Shown here: piece by piece, positions 33,278 through 44,395 of the stretch
Layout: each line of letters begins with the position of its first letter
Position numbering within the stretch: position 1 is the stretch's first letter
The notes under the pieces: generated by a model
What the model was told of the DNA's origin: nothing
The model's database searches: none
The model's input: only the letters and a program-made list of their open reading frames with translations
Assembly (NCBI GenBank): GCA_009193035.1
Contig: SWDT01000224.1
Coordinates: 364,681-428,680, forward strand
Direction of reading: 5' to 3'
DNA length: 64,000 nucleotides
Origin: Halicephalobus mephisto
Lineage: Eukaryota > Nematoda > Chromadorea > Rhabditida > Panagrolaimidae
Translations under genes and position numbers: made by a program

Positions 33278-36200
33278 TTACGGTTCAAACCCGGAAATGA
33301 GTAAAGACAATTCTTCTGGCAGGGATTGACGGTTGAATTTGGCATAGTAACGATCAATTACCTGGGACATGGCAGCACCAAGAGACTCCAGTTGCGGTAC
33401 TGACCAAGAGCCGGTCTTCCCTACGGCTTTTTCAATGACGGATTCAATTGCTGATTTGTCGATGGTGAAGACTTCAGTTACTGCAGTTGGTTGGTCTTCG
33501 GTCAGGATTTCCATTGGAGTATCCTCGACGACTTCTGGAAGAACGTCTGATTTAACTGAAGGTGCATCATTGGAAGCTTCGTTGGCTTCGGTGATTAAAG
33601 GTTGTTCGACGGATTCTGGAGTTTCTGCTGATGTATCGGCTTTTTTGAAGAACTTCTTCTTTTTCTTCTTAAGAGCTGACTTTGGGGTCTTCTTGATCTC
33701 CTTCGCTGGGTCGTGTTGGGCTTCAGTCCCTTCCTCAGACGGCTTTTCTGCTTCAGTTTCAACAGGCTCACTGTCAGTAAATCCGTTCATGACACTCTGC
33801 CTGGTTCTTCTCTGGAACTGCTGAGGAGGTTTATCCCCATGTTTGGCTTCATCAATCAGTTTCTTCATCTCCTCCAGTTTCTCAGCAAATCCGTCATCCA
33901 ACTCCTCATCAAAGAGCGTCTCTGCCATATCCATCAATCCAAAAGCGGCATTTCGGATCATTCGTCCGTGGAGATCCTTATCTGGATTATATTCAATGGC
34001 ATTATCTCTGATCAACTGGATATCGGCGAGGAATTCCGCTTTGCTGGAGTATTGCTGCTTATTGATTTTCGTCATCATGTCAGTTAAGCACAATGGGTTA
34101 GCGATGATCTCATAGTAGTCTTCAGCGTCCTCTTTGTCAACTGGAAGATTGAAAATGTTAAATCTTCGATCTCTGATTAATCTCCCGAGCATTTCTCGGA
34201 GGAAGATCCGGAAGTGTCTCAAAGCAGTGGCGTAGGATTCCTCCAACGCCTTCAACTCTTGAGCACTCAGTTTCCGAAGAGACGACTTCATAACCGCTTT
34301 TGGAGGTTCCGGATAATTCTCTGGATTGAATCTGAAAGGCTCAACCAGAGCTTTCTCGATCAACTGACGGAAGTACATCTTTCTTTGTTCTGTTGTCGGT
34401 GGCGTAATCTCAACGGCGTTGGCTTTTCCGAACAATGCTTTGATATCATCAGAACATTGGCGGAGTGGTTGACGAATTGTAGCAATCATGAGCAAAGTAG
34501 TAAATCCGATAAAGGATTCAAGTCTCGAGGCCAACATGTTCCAGCTCGCAGGTGGGAGAGAATTCTGAAGAACATCCAAGTCAGGCAACAGAAGAACAGT
34601 GGCAATTCCCTTCGAAGAAGATCTGATGGCAGATTGGAGCATCTGGTTGACGGCTTCTTCCGGATTCGTGGCAGAAAACACATTCATACAGGAAATGGAG
34701 TGCATAGATAAGTGATCCAATCGATTTGCAATCACTGGAAGGAAGTAGTGAGTTTGTCCCTGGTTGCCCTGTCCGTGAAGCAATAATCTAGCTGCAGGAA
34801 CACTTGGGGGAACTTCGAAAGCACGTACAACCTTCTCCAAGTCAGTGTTGAAGAGATTGTCGAGGTTGTTAGGCTTGCCATATCCGGATGGGATTCTCTC
34901 AGAGAACAACTTGTCCACAAACGGGGTAATAAGGACGGACAGTCTTGGATTGACTTGCTTCGAGATGATTGAGACGTCCCTCCGACATGCGGGAACAATA
35001 TTCCTCATCGCAGCTTGGAAGTGATCCTTGGCGACGGTAATACTCTTTGGATCGACTTCTAACTTTTCGGAAGCCAGGTAGATATGAGGGAACTTTGTTC
35101 TGATTGCCATCAAAACGGCCTCAGTACAAAGGGCTTTGAGATCAGCTCCGCAGTATCCAGCAGTACTCTCTGTCAGCCACTCCATGAGTTCATCTCTGGG
35201 CTTCGTCTCTTCCCTCCACGATTTCGTGTGGATATTCAAGATCGATTGTCGAGCAGTCTTGTCAGGGAGGGAAAATGCGAGTTCTCTGTCGAATCTCCCC
35301 GGTCTTCTCAAAGCCGGGTCGATGGAATCCAGTCGATTTGTGGCTCCAATAACGACCACCTCCCCTCTGGAATCCAATCCATCCATCAGAGCCAGCAATG
35401 TCGAGACAATAGAGCTGTGGATTTGATCTTGTCTTGAACTTCGAACAGGAGCCAATCCATCGATTTCGTCGAAAAAGATTATAGATGGTCGCATAGAGTA
35501 AGCTTGATCAAAGAGAAGTCTCAGTTGTCTTTCTGAAAATCATGGCTCTTATCAATCTGTTAGTAAAAACACTCCTACCGCTTTCTCCGACCCATTTCGA
35601 AAGCACATCAGCTCCCTTCCTCATGAAGAAGGCGACTTTCTTGTCTCCTTGACTGCACTCATTGGCGAGTGCTCGGGCAACCAAGGTCTTTCCTGTTCCT
35701 GGGGGTCCGTAAAAGAGCAATCCCTTCGGAGGAGTGATTTTGAAAGACTCAAACAATTCAGGGTAGAGCAACGGGAAAAGAACCGTTTCTTTCAACGATT
35801 GTAAATGAGCAGTCAAGCCTCCTACTTGGTCGAATCTCACGTCCTGGTCGATTCCCATTGGATCTATATCGCTACAGCTCGTCCCCCCGAGTTGTCTGAG
35901 TCTCTCCTTGAAGAGATGTTTGCAACTGAGCATATCTTTTTCGGTTAGATTAACGGGGCCTAATCTTTGCCTGTTCATCCGCATGCTTTTCAACTGACGA
36001 CGCTGGAAAGCAGCTTCGTCCTTGGCATCCTTCTTCGCCAGAGCAAGTTCCTCGTCCGAAGAAGACCCGGTGGATGAAGAGTATCGTCTCTTCCTCCTTT
36101 CTCTCGGTAATCTTCTGAGAGAACTCCGAGTGGAGCTTTGATAACTGGCCATGGCGACTTTTCTTCTGGGACGATCGCTGAAATCATGGGCGGTGAATCT

Positions 36201-36905
36201 GTCAACTGGAACTCTATTCCGACGGAGTACATATTGACGAGGCTCACTTCCTTCTTCTTCCGCATCAGATTCCTCGCTCTCACACTCCTCGGGTTCTTTC
36301 TTTTCATTCTCAGGCTGAAGCGGAACAGAGTTGCTTCTGGTCACAAGTCGTCTCGTCCTGAGGGACTGGACTCCATTCTCTTTTTCACTACTCTTATTTT
36401 CAGCTCCACTGAGTCGCTTGGTAACGGGAGTAACTGGTTCTTTCTCCAATGTCTCCAGTTGAGGCTCACTGTTCCGAGTTCTCAAGCGAGTACTCCATCT
36501 GTTCGTGGAATCCTCTCCATCCGCATGGACTTCGTGGTCAGAATGTTCTATTTCTTCTTCCGGTTCAATCTTCCGTCTCTTAGTCGAACGTTGACGGACG
36601 GGAGTGAAGATTTCGTCGTCGTAATAAGGGTCATCGTAGACAGTTCGGGACCTAAACGAGTATCTCCGACCTGACAACTCGTGTTCTCTCTCGCGATTGG
36701 CTCTTTCACGTCTTTCCCGTTGCTTCTGAAAGTAAGCAGAACAATTAGAGGGATGAAACTGGCAGAAATCACTCACATATCTCTCGGCTTCTTTCAGAAT
36801 GTGCTCCAACAACGGTTGTGTCAATCGATTCTCATCCAGGCTTTTGTAAATCGCCTGACTCGTTCTGCTCGACCGTCGTAAATAGACGTCACCTCTACGA
36901 CTCAT
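33278..36905 (-). CDS. lex-1: ATAD2/LEX-1-like AAA-bromodomain chromatin protein
   Basis: Three exons (36777-36905, 35579-36725, 33278-35532) encode 1176 aa. The N-terminal third is low-complexity, basic and acidic (Arg/Glu/Ser-rich). AAA module 1 has Walker A GPPGTGKT, Walker B IIFFDEIDG, sensor GATNRLD and arginine fingers in RRPGRFDRE. A degenerate AAA2 follows, then a bromodomain around residues 845-955 with YYEIIANPLCLTDM and the acetyl-lysine Asn in NAIEYNP. A Glu/Lys-rich tail ends the protein. This order is that of ATAD2/Yta7; C. elegans LEX-1 opposes silencing and promotes transcription of repetitive or silenced loci. The ATG is 8 nt after a TTATTTTAG acceptor. The 51-nt first intron is in frame without a stop, so retention would add 17 residues. 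Confidence 0.9.
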
Positions 36906-37140
36906 TTTGGCCTAAAATAACAATGATTGAATAAAATTATGGAGAATTGGAATAAACCAATATTATCGACGTTACTTTGCGCGGGAAACTAGTGCAAGCA
37001 AACGGAGAGAAGGACGCCCAGCTGTCCACCACCGGTCAGGCGCGCTCTAGTTTTCCCCCCACGAACATTCCCTCGTCTTCTCACTAGTGCTTTTATAACT
37101 CGAAAACACAATTTAACCAATAAATACGGATACCACAAGA
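36906..37140 (-). promoter_or_regulatory. ASH2-LEX-1 intergenic region with E2F-like site
   Basis: This 235-bp spacer separates two minus-strand chromatin genes. It holds TTTGCGCGGGAAA at 36976-36988, a good match to the E2F/EFL-1 consensus, and the trans-splice-like acceptor just upstream of the lex-1 ATG. It could be an internal promoter of an operon or a separate promoter. Confidence 0.5.
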
Positions 37141-39166
37141 TCAATATAGGTTGAAATAATGCATTCGACTCTTGGTCTCGTCCTCCAGCAGTTCTTTCTT
37201 CTCGGTCAGGAAGAGTATATCAGCCAAGGCCAGTTCCACGGCCATCTCCTCGGCTCTTTCTGAGATGGGTCTTACTCCAGGAGGTAAGGGGTACTTGAAA
37301 TTGGGTCCGAAATTGCATCTCAACGTAGCTCCTTGGAAGATGGAGACTGCTGGGTAATACGCTCCCTCGTAAATGTTTTCATAAGCAGTACCACAGGACT
37401 TTCCGTTTTTGAAGAAGATAATCTGCAAGTGATATATCAAATAGCTTTCAAAAACAAAGGAAACATACTTTTGAGTGAGGGAGCGACTTCAGCTGCTTTT
37501 CAGCTTGTTCGATTTCCTCTTTTTCTTCAAAGAAAATGTGTCCTTTGAAGTTGAGTAAATTGGCGTCCTTCTTGGTCGGAGGAAGTTTGCATTTGTCACT
37601 CGGATTGGAGTAATCCTCCCTTTCAGGGAGCTCGATCAAACAGCCGAGGACATCCCCCTGTCCGTAACCTTCTTTGAAGTATGTGTGACCGTGGGCTTGG
37701 TGGAATCTGGTTCCTTTCAAGGACCTCCAGCCGTAGCTGAACTTGCTGTAGCCGAGACAAGCCTGAAGATGGGCGTAGTTCTGGCACCAGCCAATTCTTG
37801 CATGGCTTCCCTCTGGCTGACTGAGAAACTCAACCTCGTAATACCATTTGCCATACATGACACTGTGAGTACTCCTGGTGACTACGTAGCCTTGATCTCC
37901 TGTGACTGTCAACCTGTCTTCAGCCAATTTCGTCTGGTAGGCTCTGTCGTTGATGGACAGCGTCACTCTATTGGGCAGTTGTAACCGATAAATATGGGCT
38001 GGAATGTGGTCGGTCTGCTCGGCATCCACCTTGTCGAATAAGTCTTTTTCTTTCACATGGCAGTCCTTCTCGGCGAAGAAGTACTGCATGCCTTCCCGGT
38101 TGAAGGGGAAGTTGATCAATCCGTCCGAGCCTTCCACCACGGCGTTCGCATCGAGGGTTCCTTTCTTCAGGAGCCCCATGGGCTTTTCGTTGGTGGCTTT
38201 CGGTTTATCCACCGAAGCGTCTATTGTGGAAGCCGGAGTAGAGGCTTTCGTTGGAGTCATGGACGAGTTTCTGCTGGAAGACTCCGCTCTCCTTTTCGCA
38301 GCATTTCTTGTTTTCGGACCAGAATCTTCATCGTTGTCGCTATCAGCCGCCCTGATGGGTTGGGAAGCCGGAGGACGTTTCCCGAGCTGGAAAGGGTATT
38401 ACACAAATCAGTAATTCGTAACTGAACACACCTTCTTGATGCTTTCGAGGAGAGGACCGATATCGAGTAAATTCTTTTCCTTTAAGGCGAACAGGTTCTC
38501 ATCCTCGGGATGAACGGCGAACAACTCAGTCTCCTTTGCTAGTGTTTTTTGCAAGGTCTGATGCCAGGAGTTCTTCACTCGTCGGGGGATGTTGGTCAAG
38601 CTCTCCCAATTTTCCTCAAAGTAAGTCACAATTTCCTTTTCAAGATGGAAGTATTTCAATTCATCCGGAGTTTCTGAGACCTCTTTGTTGGTTTCACCAC
38701 TGGCATAGGAGTTGAAAGTCATGTTGGCCAAAGCCATGACACACATGTGGGAGAAGTCTAGAATAATCAATCAGTTGGTAAAAACAAGGAACCCTAACTT
38801 GTTTGTTTTGGAGACCACGATTCTTTTTTGTCCGAGGAGCAATCCTGGCATTTGAAGACGTAACAAACCATGAAAGGCAGACCGTAACTGAAACATGTTC
38901 ATATAAAATTGGGAGCAAAGGATAGCCACGAACAACTCAGTCAAGTCCTTGAGACATCGTGAATGGAACCACCGACGACAGACGGAGCAGTGAACTTCAA
39001 GAGTGCCGAGTTCTCGTTTCCCGTCGCTATAATTATCCAGTTAGTAATTTATGAAACCAGAAGAAAATTACCAATAGCACACGGTCGAAGGTGTCGGTGT
39101 GGGAGCTTCGACGGTATCCTCTCGCTTCCGCTTCCTTTTGTCGGGTTCTCCTCTTTTGTACACCAT
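37141..39166 (-). CDS. ash-2: ASH2 (COMPASS/MLL complex subunit)
   Basis: Six exons (39072-39166, 38937-39026, 38799-38887, 38432-38757, 37469-38386, 37141-37422) encode 599 aa. The N-terminus has an atypical PHD/winged-helix region with CYCDGKRELG, CSVCRRWFHSRC and CQDC. A linker rich in Arg, Ser and acidic residues follows. The C-terminal SPRY domain contains GYVVTRSTHSVMYGKWYYEVEF, GDVLGCLIELP and NGKSCGTAYENIYEGAYYPA blocks that are typical of ASH2L. The protein is a core subunit with WDR5, RBBP5 and DPY-30 that stimulates H3K4 methylation by SET1/MLL; in C. elegans it also affects lifespan and germline memory. Start choice: the Met that opens the Lys/Arg-rich N-terminus, 15 bp from a divergent small ORF. 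Confidence 0.9.
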
Positions 39167-39181
39167 TTGGAATCGACAACG

Positions 39182-39331
39182 ATGGAATCAGACTCAAAGT
39201 TACAAGTGGATTATATGAACGCCATCCAACTGAAGGAGGAGTGGCGGCTCGGGGAGAGCAACATTCGCTTGTCTCGACACGAACTCCGAGAGCTCCTTTC
39301 ATCCTTTGAGAATTGTGATTTTTTACAGTAA
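39182..39331 (+). CDS. Possible small protein (49 aa), head-to-head with ash-2
   Basis: A single open frame of 49 codons starts 15 bp from the ash-2 start on the opposite strand. It is hydrophilic and helical-looking (LQVDYMNAIQLKEEW, RHELRELLSSFE). I know no matching family and there is no splice support; chance is possible. It could also be the first exon of a longer transcript. Confidence 0.25.
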   Translation: MESDSKLQVDYMNAIQLKEEWRLGESNIRLSRHELRELLSSFENCDFLQ

Positions 39332-39896
39332 ACTAGAATCGTTTCAGTTGTAAAATTTTCGAAATCTTGAGGGAGTACTTTACAACTCGAGTTTTTATAA
39401 AACAGAAAACAAAACAAAGTGAAGCAGTGCTAAACAAACGTGAATTTCTTCATTTAGGGCTCGCGAAAGTTTGTTCCATCTCACACATTCCGATTTCGAT
39501 ATGATGCAACAGGGTGATTGTAAAATTACACTTGATTCAAACAAGGATATGTGTTTTCTGGATATGATTTAATTATCTATAAAGTTGCACATCAATGCTG
39601 AAACATACAGTTAAGGTTTTATTTGAAAAATGCCTCAGGGCCTCAATATCCAATAAGATCCGGCGTTGATGCCATTGTTGGTGGATGATAAAGTTTTGTT
39701 TGGATAGTCTCCATCTGCTGGTAACACCCACTTATGTCATGGATTTTACAACTCTTCCAAATATATTTCCCGATATAAACGTGGTACCTCGTCCGTTTTT
39801 GTGATTTTTCGCTATTATCGGAGTCGAATTTAGTGATGATTGGAATGATCTAGAAATCGTGTTCTTGGAAACTATTTACCGTTATTTTTAGTTACG
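39332..39896. other. Intergenic region, nothing recognised
   Basis: This AT-rich spacer lies before the Ly6-like gene. It ends in a GTTATTTTTAG acceptor 5 nt before that gene's ATG. I see no RNA gene. Confidence 0.4.
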
Positions 39897-40818
39897 ATGA
39901 ATATCCTCCAGCTCGGTGTTCTGGTGGTACTTGTGGCTGGGATGGAAGCTCAAGAAGACCGGAAGTGTTTCATCTGCGCCTCTTCTATTTTGGAATCCAA
40001 TTGGGCAATAACTGGCTTCTCTAAAATCCCAGACGACATGGTGTTCACCGACTTGTGCAATAATCCGGAACCCAACGGTTTGACTACCTGCACCATGACA
40101 TCTAGCTGTGTCGAAGTAGTTGTTCACGTCGGTTTGTTGTCTCATCTCGACATTGCTTAATGTTCCCTCTGTTCTAGGAGACATCGTTGCATATGCAAGA
40201 GGTTGTTCCGAGGCATTCTACGGAGGAGACGATGAAGTTGACATACCGGCAGTAAGCACCACTCAACTTTCCGTGTGCAATACAGTAGCGAGTTCCGGAG
40301 GGAATATTTCAAGCTCACACGATACGGTCATTTTTTGTCGACCTGCAGATAATCAACCGACCTACAAATGCAACCAAAACCTCTTAAGCGACGAAAAGCC
40401 CTCCAACGACCTCAGCTGCAAAGAGCTGACAACCCAGAAGTGCACCTACTGTAGTCGGCTAGATGGTCGCGGTAGCTGTAAACACAACAACAAGGGAGAG
40501 TGCACTGGGGTTTACTGTACCAAAACTCTCGGTAGCTATGGAGGCAAGTGCGATTTCAGTTCTCCTTAGAGTACTTTTGTAATTGCAGACATGGATCTCG
40601 AAATTCGGGGCTGTGCCTTGAATCCACTACAAGCCACGTACACATACAGCGATTTGCCCCTGCGACTCAGCGTTCCCGGCCACAGCATCGAAGAACCGTT
40701 GCAAATATCCACGTACTTCTGCAACAAGGAGGCATACTGCAACAAGGCGAACCAGATCTACTCGTTAGTCCCCCTGTGTTTGGCTGTTGTTGTCGGATGT
40801 CTGACTCACTTTATTTGA
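39897..40818 (+). CDS. Two-module Ly6/three-finger-like GPI-anchored protein
   Basis: Exons 39897-40131, 40178-40543 and 40589-40818 encode 276 aa. A signal peptide is followed by two cysteine-rich modules, each with the nematode Ly6-like pattern CxxC ... C ... C ... RGC ... C and a final CNKxxxCNK in the second. The C-terminus is a hydrophobic stretch (LVPLCLAVVVGCL) suited to a GPI-anchor signal. The nearest family concept is the nematode Ly6/HOT group, extracellular surface proteins; no ortholog is assigned. Intron 2 (40544-40588) must use a GC-AG donor to reach the module's last cysteines in frame. The ATG is 5 nt after a TTTTTAG acceptor. Confidence 0.75.
40544..40588 (+). other. GC-AG intron (Ly6-like gene)
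   Basis: The donor reads G|GCAAGT and the acceptor ATTGCAG; length 45 nt. It alone preserves the frame into RGC and the final cysteines and GPI signal; the nearby GT donor leads to a cysteine-poor, unrelated frame. Confidence 0.7.
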
Positions 40819-41297
40819 AACTGCTTATTGATCATCCAAAGCTTGACAGATTTATGTACTGAGATAATAATTTGGAATAAACTGTTCTCTAAAGACATTG
40901 CTGCTAAGCAACGGACTCCTCTAGCTTTGGAATTACACCTTTGTTCATTTCTAGAAGCACTACATAGCTGCCAATAGTAGAATGGAAAACTCCATTCATA
41001 TCTCTAGCGCCAAGAATAGATAGTGTTACCCAAAATAGACTGTATGTCATTTACGGATGCACAATCCCCGAATCTGTTGTCCTTCGAGTCTGTCTTGCAC
41101 AAACGCACGTACGCAAGAACTTGATTCCTTTCTGTAGTCAGTGATTACGTGCGCACCAGCTGTAATAACTTTATTATTCTTTCCACTTACTTCAAATTGA
41201 CTCATTCATCGTGAAGCAACCGACTTGATACTACAGAATTTGTCAGTCATATGCCACACTTTTATTTGTATTTTTCATGAAACGTGTGTTTTAGACG
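40819..41297. other. Intergenic region, nothing recognised
   Basis: This spacer lies between the Ly6-like gene and the nuclear receptor. It contains AATAAA shortly after the Ly6 stop and ends in a TTTTAG acceptor 4 nt before the receptor ATG. No coding frame is supported. Confidence 0.4.
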
Positions 41298-42814
41298 ATG
41301 AGTAGCCAAAAATGCAGGGTTTGCGGAGAGCCCAACGCTCAGAAACACTATGCTTCCGTTTGCTGTTCAGGATGTAAGGGCTTTTTCAGAAGAAGCATTC
41401 GTTACCAAAGAAAGTACACTTGTCAAAACGATGGCAATTGCAAAATAAAAGCTGGTGAGTCATTTATGCGTATTTAATTAGTCTGTTAATTAACCTTTAC
41501 AGCATACAGAAATTGCTGCAGAGCTTGTAGGTTCAAAAAGTGCTTAGAAGCTGGATTGAATCCACTGAGTGAGTTACTGTAGCACCAGTTTTGTAATCTT
41601 TGATCCATTATAGTGGTCCATGGAGACAGAGGATCGCTGAACTCAATCTCATGCCCTTCTTCCAGCCGTTCGTCTGCCGTGCTTCTACCTCCAATCAAAA
41701 AAGAAATAATCGAAAAAGAAAACTCCGATGCTGAGAAGAATGCCAAGTCTTTAGTTAAGTCCGACAGAGCTTATTTGCTGGAAGAAGAATACCAAAAATG
41801 GCACCATCTTGCTCTCAACATGAGTCTTCAGATGTGCGATCTCAACAACAAACCATTGTCTGCTTACAGAATCATCCCTGACTTTGACATCTCTAGCTCG
41901 AGATGTGTGTCTAAGTTCTTCGTCCTAGTCGAGAGACTGTGTGACGACTACTTTGACTCAACTGCTTCCCACATGTTCTCGTCTGAAGCGGAGCATAATT
42001 ACTCCATGGACGTCCCCTCAGAGAAAGCATTTTTCAACCCTAGGTACATTTCCAATAGAACAAAGGTTTGTTTTCGTTGGAGTGATTATAGCGTGATAAA
42101 TGACAATGACGTTTGTAGATAGATTGGAGTGCTCGTTACGTCTTGAACGGCGCTGGGATGAAGAGGATGTGGTGCCGAATAGTTGCCCATTATTGTGACT
42201 GGGTGAGTCACATTCCTGAGTTTTTCAAGCTGGATCAACGGGACAAGTTACGGCTGATTATTGACAGAACAGTCCCGTGCGTCGACATCCTAGTTGCCTA
42301 TCGAGCACTCATGGTGGGTGTTAAAGGCATTGTTTGCAGTGGGGGGTCGTATTTCCCGAGGGATAACCAAGAGCAGAACGTACTGGTGGATCCGCTGATC
42401 AGGCCCTATCTGCAGAGACTCACCAACTGGCTCTATGATGAGTTCATCATCCCGGCCGGAAAGATGAAACTCACGGAAGCGGAATACGCGATTCTGAGAC
42501 TACTCGTCTTCTTTGTACCTGTAGACGGACTTTCTGAGGAGGGCAAGCAGATCGTGAGGGAGGCGAGTAATTTCTACAGAAATATCCTGTGCAACGAAAT
42601 CAAGAACGAATTCCCGGATTGGGGGATCGACCAGATCCTCGAACGACTCTCGAGCATCATGTCTTTCCTTCAAGTGATAGAAACAGCCAAAACCCTTGAA
42701 GACGAAGGGTTTTCCGTCATGGCACTGTTCAACATTGCCCAGATGAAGGGGTCGCTATCTTATGAAGTCCATGTCAGGAAAGGATTATTGTTCAAGACAC
42801 TGGAATCTCCATAG
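41298..42814 (+). CDS. Nuclear hormone receptor (nhr family)
   Basis: Exons 41298-41454, 41503-41568, 41614-42065 and 42119-42814 encode 456 aa. The DNA-binding domain has both C4 zinc fingers: CRVCGEPNAQKHYASVCCSGCKGFFRR, split here as CRVC..., CSGCKGFF, and the second finger CQNDGNCKI ... CCRACRFKKC. The P-box CSGCK differs from the canonical CEGCK, as in many nematode receptors. After a Ser-rich hinge, the ligand-binding domain has helical blocks with FKLDQRDKLRLII and the D-Q-x-x-L pattern of helix 3-4. It is a ligand-regulated or constitutive transcription factor. No specific ortholog. It precedes RCL1 by 213 bp on the same strand. Confidence 0.85.
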
Positions 42815-43027
42815 ATGCATTCATAGAATACTACGTGATCTCATTAGTAATCAGGATAATGTAAAGTTGAGCATATCTAATTTGTGAATAAAGATTTAAC
42901 GAAGACTCAAAAATCAACGTGAATCAAGGCTATTAAGCCCCGAAATGAACCAGTCCTGGCGTTCTGTGTCGGTAGCCAAACAGACTTGCTGGGTAACGAG
43001 ATCACGCAACTCCAATTTGATTTCAAA

Positions 43028-44315
43028 ATGGCTTCAGAATCCTTGGCCTTTGAAGGCTGCAACTTTTTCCGTCAACGGATAGTGTTCTCCTTGTTGAGTG
43101 GTCGTAAAGTCACTTTCAGAGAAATCCGTCCGAAGAGTGAAGAGCCCGGAGTTCATGGTTGGTTTTTGTTTGAGTTGATATATCAAAAAGTAATTTCAGA
43201 GCACGAAACAAAACTACTGTCGTTGATTGAGAAGCTGACTAATGGAACGCAGATTCACATCAGTAAAACAGGAACAATTGTCCATTTCACCCCGGGAATG
43301 ATCCATGGAGGAACGCTAGAATTCGACTGTGGCAACACGCGATGTATTTCCTACTTCTTGGAAGCCCTCTTGATGATTGCTCCGTTCTGCAAGCTTCCTC
43401 TCGACGTCACATTGAAGGGAGTGACCAATGCCCATGATGAGTTGTCTGTTGATGCTATTCGTGCTACGTGGTTGCCGGTCTTTAACAAGTTTATTTTGAA
43501 CGATGAAAATCTCTCGCTCAAGGTTTGTGATAAGCATTCAATTCAAGGGTAAATTCTTAATTCAGATCAAACATCGTGGATTCAAACCAGATGGTGGAGG
43601 TGTGGTGCATTTTACAGCTCCGACAGTAAAGGCACTGAGGACTGTGTTGGTAGGTGTGTTGCTACGATTACGTCAATTGATATTCGATTTACAGCGAGAA
43701 AAACCGGGCAAGATTTGCAAAATTAGAGGTCTCGCTTACGTTTGCAAAGTTGCTCCATCACTGGGTCATAGGATGATCCAATCTGCCAAAGAAACACTTC
43801 GCGACTACATTGCTGACGTTTATATCACCGTCGATCAAAGGAAAGGCGTTGCTGGAGGTAATTCCCCCGGATTCGGTCTCTTCTTGGTTGCAGAAACGAC
43901 GGAAGGGGTTTTCTACCACGGAGAAGCAATGTCTTTGCCAAGAGACACAGAAGGAAATCAGCTGCTCCCAGAAGAAATTGGTCAGAAAGCGGGTGTTGCT
44001 CTCTTGGAAGAAATCTACAGAGGTGGATGTTGCGATCTCTCCGCTCAAGCTCTAGCCGCAACATTCATCACCCTTTGCGAGAAAGACGTGTCAAAGTTCC
44101 TCTTCGGCCCGTTGTCCACTTACTCGATTGAGACTCTGAGAAACCTCCGGTTGTTTTTCGAACAAGTTTTCAAGATTGACGAATACTGGAAGATCCACCC
44201 CGAAGACGAAGAAGAGGAGTCCGAGGAGTCGACTAAGAGGATCGGGTCGCGAGAAAAAGCTATCCTTACCGGAGTTGGTGTTGGATTTAGTAATCTCAAC
44301 AAGATTACACTCTAG
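43028..44315 (+). CDS. RNA 3'-terminal phosphate cyclase-like protein RCL1
   Basis: Exons 43028-43157, 43200-43522 and 43566-44315 encode 400 aa. Signature blocks include GTIVHFTPGMIHGG, LPLDVTLKGVTN, IKHRGFKPDGGG, GFGLFLVAETTEG and EEIYRGGCCD. The protein lacks the cyclase catalytic His signature and belongs to the RCL1 branch, which binds BMS1 and acts in early 40S ribosomal subunit processing in the nucleolus. The tail is Glu-rich with the family's final GVGVGFSNLNK. The first intron (43158-43199) contains an in-frame extension that matches no family member, supporting its removal. The start is the second Met of the longest frame, matching the conserved FEGCNFFRQR start. Confidence 0.88.
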
Positions 44316-44395
44316 TTGTCCATTTTTGTTGATTTTTACCAAAAATATATTCAAAAACGAAAACTTAACAAACGGGTATAACGAACCTTGAATAT

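Noticed and set aside
33369..33824. Long plus-strand open frames opposite lex-1
   Set aside because: They are antisense shadows of a low-complexity acidic coding region on the minus strand.
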